Source of the DNA: Prorocentrum cordatum
Lineage: Eukaryota > Sar > Dinophyceae > Prorocentrales > Prorocentraceae
Reading direction: 5' to 3'
Assembly: GCA_963575745.1 (NCBI GenBank)
Contig: CAUYUJ010016371.1
Span: forward strand, 678,726 to 742,725
DNA: 64,000 bases
This document shows, in pieces, positions 44,101 through 52,204 of the stretch; the stretch's first letter is position 1, and each line of letters begins with the position of its first letter. The position numbers and the translations under genes were made by a program. The notes beneath the pieces are model-generated. The model searched no databases, was not told the DNA's origin, and saw only the letters and a program-made list of their open reading frames with translations.

Positions 44101-45282
44101 CGCGCAGCGGCGATTGCAGATCCAGCGGCGGGCCCCTTGCGGATCAGCTCGCAGCAGCTCCCCGTTCGCCGCCTGCGCCAGCGCCACGGCCCAGCTCCAG
44201 CCCATCGGCACCACGCGCACCTGGAAGTGAACGAAGTCGCTCCCGGGCGGAAGCAAGCGGCGCAGACTCCGCGGCAGCAGCTTCCGAGGCACCGCAGGTA
44301 GCACGAAGTCGGCCCTCAGGTCGTCAGGCAGCAGGAACTGGTAGTAGCAGTTCTCGACATCGCCCTCACTGACCCACAACCGCTGGCCTGCAGGCAACTC
44401 AAGATCACCCAGGGCCTCGGGAGAAGCCAGAGCAACACTATCTGGAGGTACAAACTGCGAGTTCGTCTTTCGAGGATCGAAGATGATCCGCAACGAGCCG
44501 TTCTTCTTACGCACAAAGACGACTCCCACAAAACTGCGAACCTCAGTCGCCGGCTCGACGACGCCCGATTCGTATGCAGACATCAAAAACTCGGCGTGCT
44601 TGCTGGGCGACCTAGCCAGGATGGGATCCATCGCAGGGCCCAACTCGTCCACCTCTGCCGCCGCGTCCTTTGTACACACTGCTGGTAGCCGAATAGCGCG
44701 GCCACTATCCTCCAGCAACTTCTGGTAGTGGTCGGGCAGGCAACTGACGAGGTCGATCGCCTGGTTACCGACCGCTGGCAGGGCAAGCCTGCCGCGCTGG
44801 TAGGTCGCGAACTCTCCGGCGACAACACCTGCAACGGCGTAGCCGGAACCGCAGCCCCGAAGCGCAGACCACGCTCCCGAGGCGGTGAGGTCGTCGGGCG
44901 GCGGCGGCACGGCAAAGTAGGCCCGGGCCAAGCTGGCCACAGCCTGGCGCTGGATCGCACCTGGCAGCACTTTGGGGCCCCACTCCTCGCCGCGGCCGCC
45001 CAGCACGTTGAGCGTCGAGATGCCGTCCTGCAGCCGCGCCTCGGCAGCCCGTCGGCGCGAGCGCCGCCGATCCGCACAGCGCGACACACCCAGGCCAGCT
45101 GGCGAGAGTCCCCCCAGGAGATCAGCCAGGCAGCGCCCAGATGGCAGCGGCAGCAAGTCCCGAGCCCAGTCTAGGCCTTCACCTGCAACACCGAGGCGGC
45201 CCGCCATCCTCCTCAAGCGGGCAGCCCCCCCCTCTGCAGAATGGGCGGCGGCCGGGGGCCGCCGCCGCCCGTGGCAGCTCAA
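41134..45282 (-). CDS. Retrotransposon polyprotein: reverse transcriptase, RNase H, methyltransferase-like domain
   Basis: A 1,382-codon frame, the longest real one in the window. It opens at a TTG. The first ATG is codon 26 (45205-45207) and an in-frame stop lies just upstream of the TTG. Reverse transcriptase, about residues 235-480: VRKKNGSLRIIFDPR, motif A SEGDVENCYYQF (D308), motif B VPMGWSWAVALAQ, motif C LYIDNF with Asn in place of the usual second Asp, then LLGFHIG. RNase H, about 558-730: VDAS (D562), E650, SDS (D675) and EWNPADGPSR (D724). Residues about 735-1115 look like an off-frame read of the recombinase (see 41739-43154). Methyltransferase-like domain, about 1135-1380: AVEVFAGSGRLASAL (SAM-binding), GTPCTSFSLAR (Pro-Cys), GLENP, KRTRLRL. 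Confidence 0.85.
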   Translation of the reverse strand: MSCHGRRRPPAAAHSAEGGAARLRRMAGRLGVAGEGLDWARDLLPLPSGRCLADLLGGLSPAGLGVSRCADRRRSRRRAAEARLQDGISTLNVLGGRGEEWGPKVLPGAIQRQAVASLARAYFAVPPPPDDLTASGAWSALRGCGSGYAVAGVVAGEFATYQRGRLALPAVGNQAIDLVSCLPDHYQKLLEDSGRAIRLPAVCTKDAAAEVDELGPAMDPILARSPSKHAEFLMSAYESGVVEPATEVRSFVGVVFVRKKNGSLRIIFDPRKTNSQFVPPDSVALASPEALGDLELPAGQRLWVSEGDVENCYYQFLLPDDLRADFVLPAVPRKLLPRSLRRLLPPGSDFVHFQVRVVPMGWSWAVALAQAANGELLRADPQGARRWICNRRCAPAVAGREPAALLYIDNFASLGTVKEAVQLDCDSMERQLRGRGLTTHDISGPQVDVDLLGFHIGVKGAIHIAPKRFWRLVMSLDYILKHPLLTGAELERLIGHLTHVLLLRREVLSLLSASYVFVSKCYTRRVRLWPSVRRELTWMRALLPLVWADLRGAWAPSAMAVDASMSGLGAVERSADPHDVGRIGRVRERWRFKERELVAEGSRARALREGAVGDSPFPDVPSDFCKAASWKTVASRRWRHRAPIHLLEGEALLWAMRRQVRRVAHHGCRLLFLSDSMCICCAVAKGRASDFPILAQLRHFAALQLASSCRVSVRWTPSEWNPADGPSRRFEPCRLRGDGAPSARGGRTECAAAACPECAGERPWAEAPPGLAGPRALGSGEGQRQTPPARCRDPEVDGLAAAPPPGLERVRTGAGGGEALYPAELPEVPQWPLQLARSGDAAQLERAGVGRRTAAVPERRVRAGSAAEQGCEAVVGGALGATGAGAAPAGGVAEEQPGAAGLEAQAAWPLSPAAPLAGALRRAGAPAAEAGGGDGARSLPHVPLLPSARRAHGDEGASAGAACGRAAGRASLVDAAASSRGAAGAQQDGRAGRLAAAGRARAPMAYPRAQGSEGAAGAPRAAVEFRLRAAARGARERAGGAGTSKPRRHAALPTARRSKPRSNRGKEVARGGGQERQVASSPVRAEVREARPPGAASGEGAARGAGAAATQHAEAAAAVRQLLNATLHRVRLGRDRVAVEVFAGSGRLASALRARGIPTVEWDIIRGAQFDLTKASSVEVLKGWILSGEVSILWLGTPCTSFSLARRYTKSGPGPLRSKEFPLGLPGLSGPDQMRVQLGNRLMRVSVVLAKLAHTRGIPGGLENPAFSRLWLCPPVLGLGRLPNVHDVFTDFCMWGEPWRKRTRLRLWHVSPELLGRKCHGKGICERSQRPHQVLEGKAPGGQFWTAVAQPCPKALCKILAKSLVDASNNRRLSRLWDSCKC
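41739..43154 (-). CDS. Tyrosine recombinase of the retrotransposon (other frame)
   Basis: A 471-codon frame nested in the polyprotein frame, offset by one base. The convincing part is residues about 105-410. An N-terminal core-binding region reads RPSTQQNYLKCLSGLCNWL, then DEFAQGVRPNRAAKLLSAV. The catalytic domain has HCYLRPGELMAM (first Arg, R238), LRCPRRGGASHD (box II, R345, with Arg at the position where His is usual), RGRW (R368) and the nucleophile in RRYEKHGRLA (Y378). This matches DIRS/Ngaro-type recombinases, which integrate circular DNA. The frame outside residues 105-410 is probably spurious. To join it to RT/RNase H a frame change is needed between about 43090 and 42840, and another near 41960-41900 to reach the methyltransferase part. 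Confidence 0.82.
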   Translation of the reverse strand: MCQCDGPLQSGTPPTVLQGGSSLAVCGAMERRRLAAAAPSAQPLPAPSAPASGHGRKRLLGSLGRARSGQARASARRPRPAAATRRSTALPRHRLLGSSASGLELEAVRPSTQQNYLKCLSGLCNWLGVETLPSWSALEWDDALLQYLNDEFAQGVRPNRAAKLLSAVLWARLALGRPLRVVLPRSSRALLGWKRKRPGRSRPPLPWLVLCGALELLLLKREVAMARALCLMFHCYLRPGELMAMKALQLAPPAAGLQGGLRWWTLLLHPEELLVPSKTGELDDSPPLDAPELQWLTPALRDLKARLEPREPLWSFGYAQLREELENALAALGLQSLGATLRCPRRGGASHDRIVGRRSLEEVAKRGRWRARLSVRRYEKHGRLALRVAKVPPVVQERLRLSMQRLPQLFASCSTRRSTECAWGEIGSPSRSSLGQAASPRRFVPEESPRSSGTSFEERSLISPRRPVSKF

Positions 45283-46547
45283 GCAGCGTCACCCCCCGGC
45301 CCGCCACCATTCTTATTCGGGCGCCTGGGGGGCTTCTCGTCGTTCTTGCCGCTTCCAACACCTGGAGCAACATCGGTCGAGCGGGCCAGCTGCCGCTCCT
45401 CCTTCGCCTTGCGGCGCCCCTTGAGCACCGCGCTCTCCTCGGACGGCTTCTGGGGGATCCAGGACTCTAGGGCAGGCGCCACAAGCGCGCGGCCATGGCG
45501 GCCCTCCTCGCCCATGAACAGCCTGTCGTTGTCGAGGTGGCCGCTGTCGCCACCCGCCGTCGCCGCGATCAGCATGCGGGCGTACCTCTCCTCGAGCAGC
45601 TGGCATCGCCTGCCTGCAAGCTCCAGCGACGCCAGCTCGCCGAAGTTCAGCTGGTCGTACGTCAGCGCGTACCCGAAGAGCCGGCTCAAGGACTCGTGCT
45701 CTCCGACGCCCCGATCGCTGGGGCCTAAGCCCAGCAGCTGTCTCCACCAGAAGTGGCGGCGCACGGGCGTGAGCTCCTGCCGAGCGATCTCCCGCGCCAG
45801 CCATTCCGCCGTCCTCGGGCCGCTGATCCAGTCCTCGAACGCCGTCGTCGTGGTCAGCGATGCGGACTCCTTGTAGGAGCGGTGCCGCTGGCGGGCCGTC
45901 TCGTACTTCACCGGGAGGGTGCGCAGCTCGTTGGACACAGGCTCCGCCGCCTCCACTTCCCTAGGCGTAGGCATCTGCTGGCCCGGGCGGAAGAACGAGC
46001 AGGCCACGAAGACGTCGCCAACCAGGGCCACTCCACGATCTCCGCGATGGCAGCCTGCCTCCAGCTCCGCGTCGCCGACGCGCTCGCCCAGCCGAGCACC
46101 GCCGCGGTTCTCCGAGTACCGCCATCCTCCATCGCCCGAGCTCGGCGCGCCCTCCAGCGCCAGCGGCGGGGGCGCGCCCGTGGGCGGCGGCAGCGGCGGA
46201 GAAGCGGCCAGGCCCAGCTCGCGCCTCTCCTGCAGGGCCAGCTCCGCGCCATCCGCTTGGAGCCGCAAACTCTCCTCGCGGCGCAGCGGGCCCTGGGACG
46301 AGTTCCTGAACAGGTGTGCAGGCCCACGGTTCCACCCGATCGGCAAGCCTCCCATGGGGCCCAGCAAGACGAGGCTCTCGACGCCCTCCTGGAGGTCCTC
46401 GAGATACATGTCTCTCTCGGGTGTGGTCACCACCCAGGAGCCTTCGTGCACGCGCGCGCACAGAAGGCGCTCATGCCACAACAGCTCGCGCGGGTCCTCG
46501 TCGTAAGAGACGAGCACTCGCTGGCCCTGGCGAAGATGCTCTGACAT
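45279..46547 (-). CDS. gag-like protein of the tyrosine-recombinase retrotransposon
   Basis: A 422-residue frame from ATG at 46545-46547 to TGA at 45279-45281. The N-terminal part (RQGQRVLVSYDEDPRELLWH, then GSWVVTTPERDMYLEDL) resembles a small beta-rich fold. The middle is Pro/Gly-rich (residues about 110-175). The C-terminal half is helical: YETARQRHRSYKESASLTTT, FEDWISGPRTAEWLAREI, FGYALTYDQLNFGELASLEL, then basic Lys/Arg sequence. No zinc knuckle was seen. By position it should be the structural (gag) protein. Its stop overlaps the start of the long downstream frame (TTGA), so reinitiation or frameshifting could express the polyprotein. Confidence 0.7.
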   Translation of the reverse strand: MSEHLRQGQRVLVSYDEDPRELLWHERLLCARVHEGSWVVTTPERDMYLEDLQEGVESLVLLGPMGGLPIGWNRGPAHLFRNSSQGPLRREESLRLQADGAELALQERRELGLAASPPLPPPTGAPPPLALEGAPSSGDGGWRYSENRGGARLGERVGDAELEAGCHRGDRGVALVGDVFVACSFFRPGQQMPTPREVEAAEPVSNELRTLPVKYETARQRHRSYKESASLTTTTAFEDWISGPRTAEWLAREIARQELTPVRRHFWWRQLLGLGPSDRGVGEHESLSRLFGYALTYDQLNFGELASLELAGRRCQLLEERYARMLIAATAGGDSGHLDNDRLFMGEEGRHGRALVAPALESWIPQKPSEESAVLKGRRKAKEERQLARSTDVAPGVGSGKNDEKPPRRPNKNGGGPGGDAA

Positions 46548-46911
46548 CGCTTCCGTCGGTCAGGTACGGAGTCTCTGCGCTCTCCGACGTGGCACGACAC
46601 TCCGAGCGACTCAAGCACCACCAGCCGCAGGAGGCAGCAGCGGCGAACCCTGCCAGGAAAGCCAGCACCGCCACCAGGAGGACCACCAGCCCAGGATAGC
46701 CCGAGCACTCTGGGGGCGGGCACGGCGCCGGCACCGTGAGGTTGGCGGGCCCGCACCTCTGCAGCTGCCCTTCCAGCAGGCGCAGCAGCTCACGGTCCAC
46801 CGAGAAACCGTCTCCCAACTCGACTTGGCAGGTACAGCGCTGGCCGCACCACAGGCTGCCCAGGTGCGCCAGGCCGCCGGCGCCAGCAGCGGCAGCCCTC
46901 GCCCACTCCAT
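46471..46911 (-). CDS. Small Cys-containing single-pass membrane protein of the retrotransposon
   Basis: A 146-residue frame from ATG at 46909-46911, just inside repeat A1, so it is the first ORF of the element. Residues 22-28 contain a CGQRCTC cluster. Residues about 38-53 form a charged helix (DRELLRLLEGQLQRC). Residues about 72-97 are a strongly hydrophobic segment (YPGLVVLLVAVLAFLAGF), followed by CGWWCL and a Ser/Arg-rich tail. This suggests an N-out or N-in single-pass protein. The last 25 codons overlap the next ORF in another frame. I recall similar small membrane ORFs at the start of dinoflagellate retroelements of this kind. No function is known to me. Confidence 0.65.
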   Translation of the reverse strand: MEWARAAAAGAGGLAHLGSLWCGQRCTCQVELGDGFSVDRELLRLLEGQLQRCGPANLTVPAPCPPPECSGYPGLVVLLVAVLAFLAGFAAAASCGWWCLSRSECRATSESAETPYLTDGSDVRASSPGPASARLLRRGPARAVVA

Positions 46912-46926
46912 AGAGGGGCGAACTAC

Positions 46927-47001
46927 CGGCTCGCGCGGCTGATTAGAGCCAACGGTTGCGGATCACCAAATTGACAGGCCAACCCGATAAACTATCTCCA
47001 A
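46927..47001 (-). repeat. Split direct repeat A1 (element 5' end)
   Basis: 75 bp matching A2. Its outer edge is the right boundary of the element, and the first ORF starts 15 bp inside it. A promoter would be expected here but no motif was recognised. Confidence 0.92.
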
Positions 47002-47565
47002 TTACAAAAGGAATGGGGCCATTTTGGTTTCCTGGGGCCCTCGTAAGGGGCCTCTTGGACCTCTCTTGGGGCGTCTTTAAGGCCTCTCGGCCTTTCTGGA
47101 AACCATCTGAGGCCGTCTTGCCCTTCTTGGCACCCTCTTGGGGCCCTCTTGGGGCTCCCTTGGGGCCCTCTTGGGGCTCACTTAGGCCGTCTCGGGGCCC
47201 TCCTGGGCCGTCTTGGGGCTGTCCTAAGCCGTCCTGGGGCGTCCTTGGGCGCCTCTGGGGCTGTTTGAACGCTCTGATATCCAAGGGAACGGATATGCTA
47301 AAAACCCACGTTTTACATGGAGGATGCGGCCATTTGGTCTCCCGGGGCCCTCGTGGGGGGCCTCTTGGACCTCTCTTGGGACGTCTTGATGGCCTCTTGG
47401 CCCTTCTGAAGCCATCTTGGGCCGTCTTGAAGCGCTCTGGTGCCCTCTTGGCGCTCTTGGAGCGCTCTCGAGCGATCTGGGAGCCTCTGGGGGTCGTCTG
47501 GGAAGCCTCCCGGGGAGAGGGGGAACCGTGGTACGAGGGGGGGGGTCGGCCCTGGGCTCCGGGGC
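47002..47565 (+). repeat. CTTGGGGCC repeat, right part of interrupted unit plus an intact unit
   Basis: Begins TTACAAAAGGAATGGGGCC, the continuation of the unit cut at 40740. A full copy of the core is at about 47265-47340 (TGATATCCAAGGGAACGG, then ACGTTTTACATGG). GGGGCCCTCTTGGGGC words lie between. Confidence 0.88.
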
Positions 47566-47576
47566 CGGGATCTCCC

Positions 47577-47579
<3 letters not shown>

Positions 47580-47620
<41 letters not shown>

Positions 47621-47649
47621 TAGAACCATCGCGCGCGCTCAGGTTCTAG
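47580..47649. repeat. (TA)n tract plus CTAGAACC/GGTTCTAG hairpin
   Basis: (TA)n at 47583-47615, CTAGAACC at 47620-47627, GCGCGCGC centre, GGTTCTAG at 47642-47649. The shortest and cleanest copy of the module. Confidence 0.87.
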
Positions 47650-47719
47650 CCCAGGCCGGGGGGGCGCTGGACGATATTGGACAACGCTATCAAGCACAGG
47701 CGCGCGACGGCATCTGAGG

Positions 47720-49990
47720 AGCTTCTGGGGTGTTCCGCATGCTTCGTCAACTGGCTGTTGGAGGCACCTCTTGGGTGCCTCTTGGGGGGCGTCTGAGGGT
47801 CCCTTGGGGGCATCGGTTCTGCAATCTGAAGCTGTCATTGGCCGTCCTGGATGCGTGGAAGCCCGACTTGAGGCCACCTGCGGCCAGATTGAGGCAATCC
47901 GGAAGCCTCCTGGGGGCCTCCTGGAAGCTGTTTTGACGCATCGAGGGCACTCTTGGGCAATTTTAAAACCTCTTGGACGTCTCCTAGGGGCCTTTTGGGC
48001 CCTCGGAAGCTTTTGGGGTCCTCTTGCGGCCTCCTGTGGGCCTTTTGGGGGGAACGCTCTGCTGTTGGGTCGCGTTCCCCTTCTTGGGCCTCTCTTGAGG
48101 CTCTTGGGGCCCTCTCGGGCCGTCTTGGGCGCCTCAAGCACCGTGTTGGGGCCCTCGCGGGCCGTCTCGGGGCCCTCTTGGAGGCCTCTTCCTCTATATT
48201 GGAGCGGTATTGGAAGCCTCTTGGGCCGTCTTGGAGCATCGGGATGCCAAAAGGCAGAAAAAATTAAAACCCGTCAAAGCCCAATCGTAAAACAATGAGT
48301 TGTGCCTCTTGGGGCCACCTTGGGAGATCTCTTGGAACCTCGTCGGCCCTCTTGGGAGCTTCTTGGGGGCCTCTTGGATCCGATTGGGGGCCTCTTGGGA
48401 CTTCCCGAGAACCTCTCGGGGTAGAAAGCTCGGATTCTCAGTTCGTGTTTCCCTTCTTGGGCCTCTCTTGGGGCCGTCTTGGGGCCCTCTCGGGCCTTCT
48501 TGGGCGCCTCAGGCACCGCCTTGGGGCCCTCGTGGGCCGCCCAGGGCCCTGTTCGAAGCCTCTTCGGCAATCGTGGAGCTGTCTTGGAGGCCTCTTCCTC
48601 CTCCTCGTCCTCCTCCTCCTCCTCCCACTCCTCCTCCTGATCTTCCTCCTCCCCCTGCAGCGTGTTCCGGAAGGCTCCCGCCAGAACATGCTGTGCACCA
48701 GTGCTGTCACTGCTCCCGCCACAGTGCCCTTGGTGGTGGGTCAGAGGCCTCATGGGTGTTGGTTTGGATCTCGTGGTTGGCCTGTCTGGGACGTCGTGAA
48801 GGCAGTTTCGCAGCTTCTCGGTAGCCGTTTTGGGACCGTTGTGGGGCCTCCTCGGGGCTGTTTTGTGGCCTCTTTCGGCCTCGTTTGGGCCTCCTGGGTG
48901 CCTCTTGGGGCCTCTTGGGGGCTCCTTGGGGCCTCCTGGGGCACTCTTCAAGCGGGAGGGTCGAACTTTGGAGTCGTGGTCCCCCTCTTGGGCGCATCTT
49001 GGGGCTGTCTTGGGGCTCTGTTGGGCTGTCTTTGGCGACTCTGGGGCCGTCTTGGGCCCTCTTGGGCCATCTTGGGGCGCTCTTGGGGGCCTATTGAGCT
49101 GTCTTGGAACGTCGGACAGCCGAAAAGGCTGGAAGGCCAAAATCGTTCGAAAACCTTAGTATAATTAACGATTTCGGCCTCTTGAAGCGCTGTGGAGAGG
49201 CGTCTTGAAGCGTCGCCGAGTGCCTTGGGGGGCCTCTCGGGCCGTCTTGGGCCTATCTTGGGCGTCCTGGAGCGGTCTGTCGGCGACTCGGGGCCCGCTT
49301 GGGCCGTCTTGGGAGCCTCTGGAGGCCCTCCTGGACTATTTTGGACCTGCCCGGCCGCACCGTCCTCCCACGGGGGGTTGCTCGGGGCTGTTTGGGAGCC
49401 TCGTGAAGCCTCGTTTGGGCCTCCTGGGTGCCTCTTGGGGGTCTCCTGGGGCCTCTTGGGGCCCCTTTGGGGCCTCCCGGGGCCCTGTGGAGGCGGGAGG
49501 CTCGACTTTTCGGTTCGCGGTTCCCCTCTTGGGGCCCTCTTGGGGCCGTCTTGGGCCTCTATTCGCCCGTCTTGGGCGCGTCTTGGGCCGTCTTGGGGCC
49601 CTCCAGAGCCGTCTTGAGGCCCTCTTGGAGGCCTCTTGGGCTGTCTTGGGGCGTCCGCGGGGGGCCTTTGAGCCGTCGTGGAGCGTCGCAAAGCTGAAAA
49701 GGCGGGAAAGGCAAAATGTGTCCAAAACCTTCGTAAAATTAACGATTTTGGCCTCTTGGGGCCCTCTGGGGAGGCCTCTTGGAGGCCTCTTGGAGCGTTT
49801 TGGGGGCCTCTTTGGCCGTCTTGGGCTTATCTTGGGCATCTTGGGGCCCTCTTGGCGCCCTCTTGGGCCTCTTGGAGCCTGCTGGGCCTGTCGTGGAGCG
49901 CTCTTGGGGCACTCCTGGGCCGCCTGGGCTGCTCCCGGGAGGCTCCAGGCCCCCCCCGTCCCGCCATGGGGGGTCGGGGCATCTGTCCTG
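47720..49990 (+). repeat. CTTGGGGCC array, forward orientation, longest block
   Basis: About 2.3 kb of GGGCCGTCTTGGG and GGCCTCTTGGGG words. Less repetitive cores lie near 48235-48300, 49115-49185 (GGAACGTCGGACAGCCGAAAAG, AATTAACGATTT) and 49675-49755 (GGAGCGTCGCAAAGCTGAAAAG, AATTAACGATTT). A CTC tract interrupts at 48593-48650. No gene: all long frames follow the repeat. Confidence 0.88.
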
Positions 49991-50009
49991 GGGCCCCCGG
50001 CCTCGCCCC

Positions 50010-50130
50010 CAGAGAGAGAGAGAGAGAGAGAGAGAGATATATAGAGAGAGAGAGGGAACACACACACACATAACGAGAGGAACCGATAGAGAGAGAGAGA
50101 GAGACAGAGAGACAGAGAGAGAGAGAGAGT
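50010..50130. repeat. (GA)n tract
   Basis: GAGAGA runs with a short CACACA insert. Confidence 0.95.
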
Positions 50131-51235
50131 TGGGTAGGAGGCGAGGAAAACGACACATTCGAAGCTGCTGAACGCCATCGCGTGGGAGAAGCAATCCAGC
50201 TCTCTTCCACCGCGTCCAGGGGCATGTGTCCGCCTGCTGTGGTGCTCAGAATCACTCCTCTCTCACTTCCCTTGTGTGGGACCTGCGGATTTCCGAACCC
50301 TACGCTCTGCCCTCATGCGCTGTGCCATATGCACCGCTGGGGCTACTGGGAACCAACACGACTGAAGACGAACATCATCCGATCTCGTAACCTCCTCCTC
50401 CGATTGGGCCGCCTTCTTCTGGCTTGCACAACTGCTTCCGTTACGAGCCACTAGTACCATATCGTATCTGGCACCGTGAAGTACTACTGTTTATTGTATA
50501 AGCAAACGCATCTACGATTGCCTATGGCGTGAAGAACAAGCCAACACTAGTGGCAACCATGTGTCGCATAGCCAGGATAAACTGCATGGAATGAGCGCAA
50601 GCTCGCTCGTGCGCTCCTTCTGCTCTTCCACCGTTCCAGAGGAAATCTAGGCCTACGTGTCGCATCAACGGTCTGGCTTCTCGTGGCCGAGGGACCTCTG
50701 TAGTTACACCATCGCCCACGTTCAAGCGCGTGACGCTTCGCATTGAAATTGAACCTGCGCTTGCTCTGCTCAGGGCGCGCGCCGTTCTCGGGCACGCATT
50801 GCCATGATAAACGATACTACTACGTGGCCGTCGAACCCACATACACATTCGCCAGCAACTATGCCCACTTCTATGAAGCGCGCGAGCTTGAAACTTCGAT
50901 ATGACCACAACTAGAGGATGTGTCCTTTTCCGCAATCGCGGTTTCCTCAGACCTGGTCTTCCTTATGAACTCGACGTCAGACTTTACGCCCTCCACTCTC
51001 CTTACACATGCACTGATGCTTTCCTGTTCTGACATGACCCGCCCCTCATTGCTCCCTGCTTCCGCCCTCTATCTTCTCAACGCTCGGTCTCGGTTCCCGC
51101 GCTTGCTTTTCTCAGCGGCACTTAACCCCGCGGGTCTTGCGGAGAAGGGAAAGTAAAGGAGGGAGATCGGATGAGGGAGGGGCGAGAAACACACGCGTAC
51201 ATAGGGGCCTCCCAGATGGGGTCCGAGCTCTTGGG
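50131..51235. other. No gene recognised
   Basis: Non-repetitive sequence with frames up to about 140 codons (for example minus strand 50522-50935), none with a domain I recognise. Confidence 0.4.
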
Positions 51236-51239
51236 GTTG

Positions 51240-51375
51240 GATGATTGCGCCGCATCGCCGATGCATCGGCGACGTCGGCGGCGGCGCGTGGAGCAAGTTG
51301 GGATCCACATCGAGCTGCATCGCCGATGCATTGCCGATGCGGCGTGATCCTCCGAACCCATCTACTCGGACTCCA
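51240..51375. repeat. GCATCGGCGATG palindromic repeat, copy 1
   Basis: CCGATGCATCGGCGACG and CATCGCCGATGCATTGCCG words, then CCATCTACTCGGACTCCA-like sequence. The same series is found at 61930-62150. Confidence 0.75.
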
Positions 51376-52200
51376 CCTGGGAAGCCTACAATCAGTCCTC
51401 TCCGCATCCGAATACATCCGACGTGATATATTTTTCGTGGAGCTTGCATTGGACCTCTCAACCCCGCCCAGGGGACCAGTCTCTCGTCTCGAGCCGACGA
51501 TCGATGGCCCAAGGGCTGGAGACTTGTCCCAAACCGGCGAATCGGTAACAGAATTTGGATTAGGGCTTCGAAGCCAACAAATGAAAACGCATGAGCGAAT
51601 CACCTCTCGAGTGCGCATGAAGGCTCGGGAATGACTGGTCCCCGCGGCCCTGAATCACCACCGCAACAACAAATCGCTGGAATCGCATTTAGATGCTCAA
51701 CATGCCCTGCACCCAAGACGTTATTCGCACCCCGCGTCCGCTTCAATGTGCGGGGGGGGGCGCAGGCGCGCAGGCCGCTGGGACCGCATCCTAATCAGCG
51801 ATCGGAGGAACCTGAGGGGAACCTCCAAGGCTCACCTTGTGGCATCGACGTACATTGGCAGATCGACATGGGCCAGGGGCATCCCTGCAAGGTCGTGTGC
51901 TGACGAATTGCAGCTTCCCGGTCTTTGCCTTTCCGCGTCTTTGCATTGGTTATTGCGTGAGATTTGGGAAGACAAATGCAGGTGTCGCGTAAGTTGTATG
52001 TGCGAACCCTTTCGAATGAACTTTGCGCGCGTTCGACAGTTCTTATGCGCGAGCAAACTCTATGGCCCCCTCCGAGACCTACGCCGCGACTTACATTCCA
52101 ACCGAACATTACTTGTCTAATGCATCCCACTTGGTTGGCACGTAATTTGCAATTTTTCCTGCTTAATACTTATATGAATGCTCCTGCTCTCCTTTTCCAA
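51376..52200. other. No gene recognised
   Basis: Mixed sequence, short frames only. Confidence 0.4.
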
Positions 52201-52204
52201 TATA

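Larger units (their letters stand above)
40741..47001 (-). mobile_element. Tyrosine-recombinase retrotransposon (Ngaro/PAT-like split direct repeats)
   Basis: A 6,261-bp element inserted in a CTTGGGGCC-type repeat. Its ends follow from comparison with the uninterrupted repeat copy at about 47265-47340: left flank ...ATGTT, right flank TTACA..., with no target-site duplication, as expected for tyrosine recombinase. On the minus strand the order is A1 (47001-46927), three ORFs, B1 (41093-40987), A2 (40986-40912), 64 bp of spacer, and B2 (40847-40741). A2 and B1 abut without a gap, reproducing the junction that joining the two element ends would make. Coding content is a small membrane protein, a gag-like protein, RT, RNase H, tyrosine recombinase and a methyltransferase-like domain. 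A1/A2 differ at 2 of 75 and B1/B2 at about 4 of 107 positions by eye. Confidence 0.88.

Noticed and set aside
45753-46544. 263-codon plus-strand frame
   Set aside because: Antisense of the gag-like ORF, with no domain.
47028-47042. GGCCATTTTGG resembles the core of the dinoflagellate spliced leader
   Set aside because: Only the short CCATTTTGG word fits, and it lies in a repeat unit where other copies differ. No full leader sequence and no donor site.
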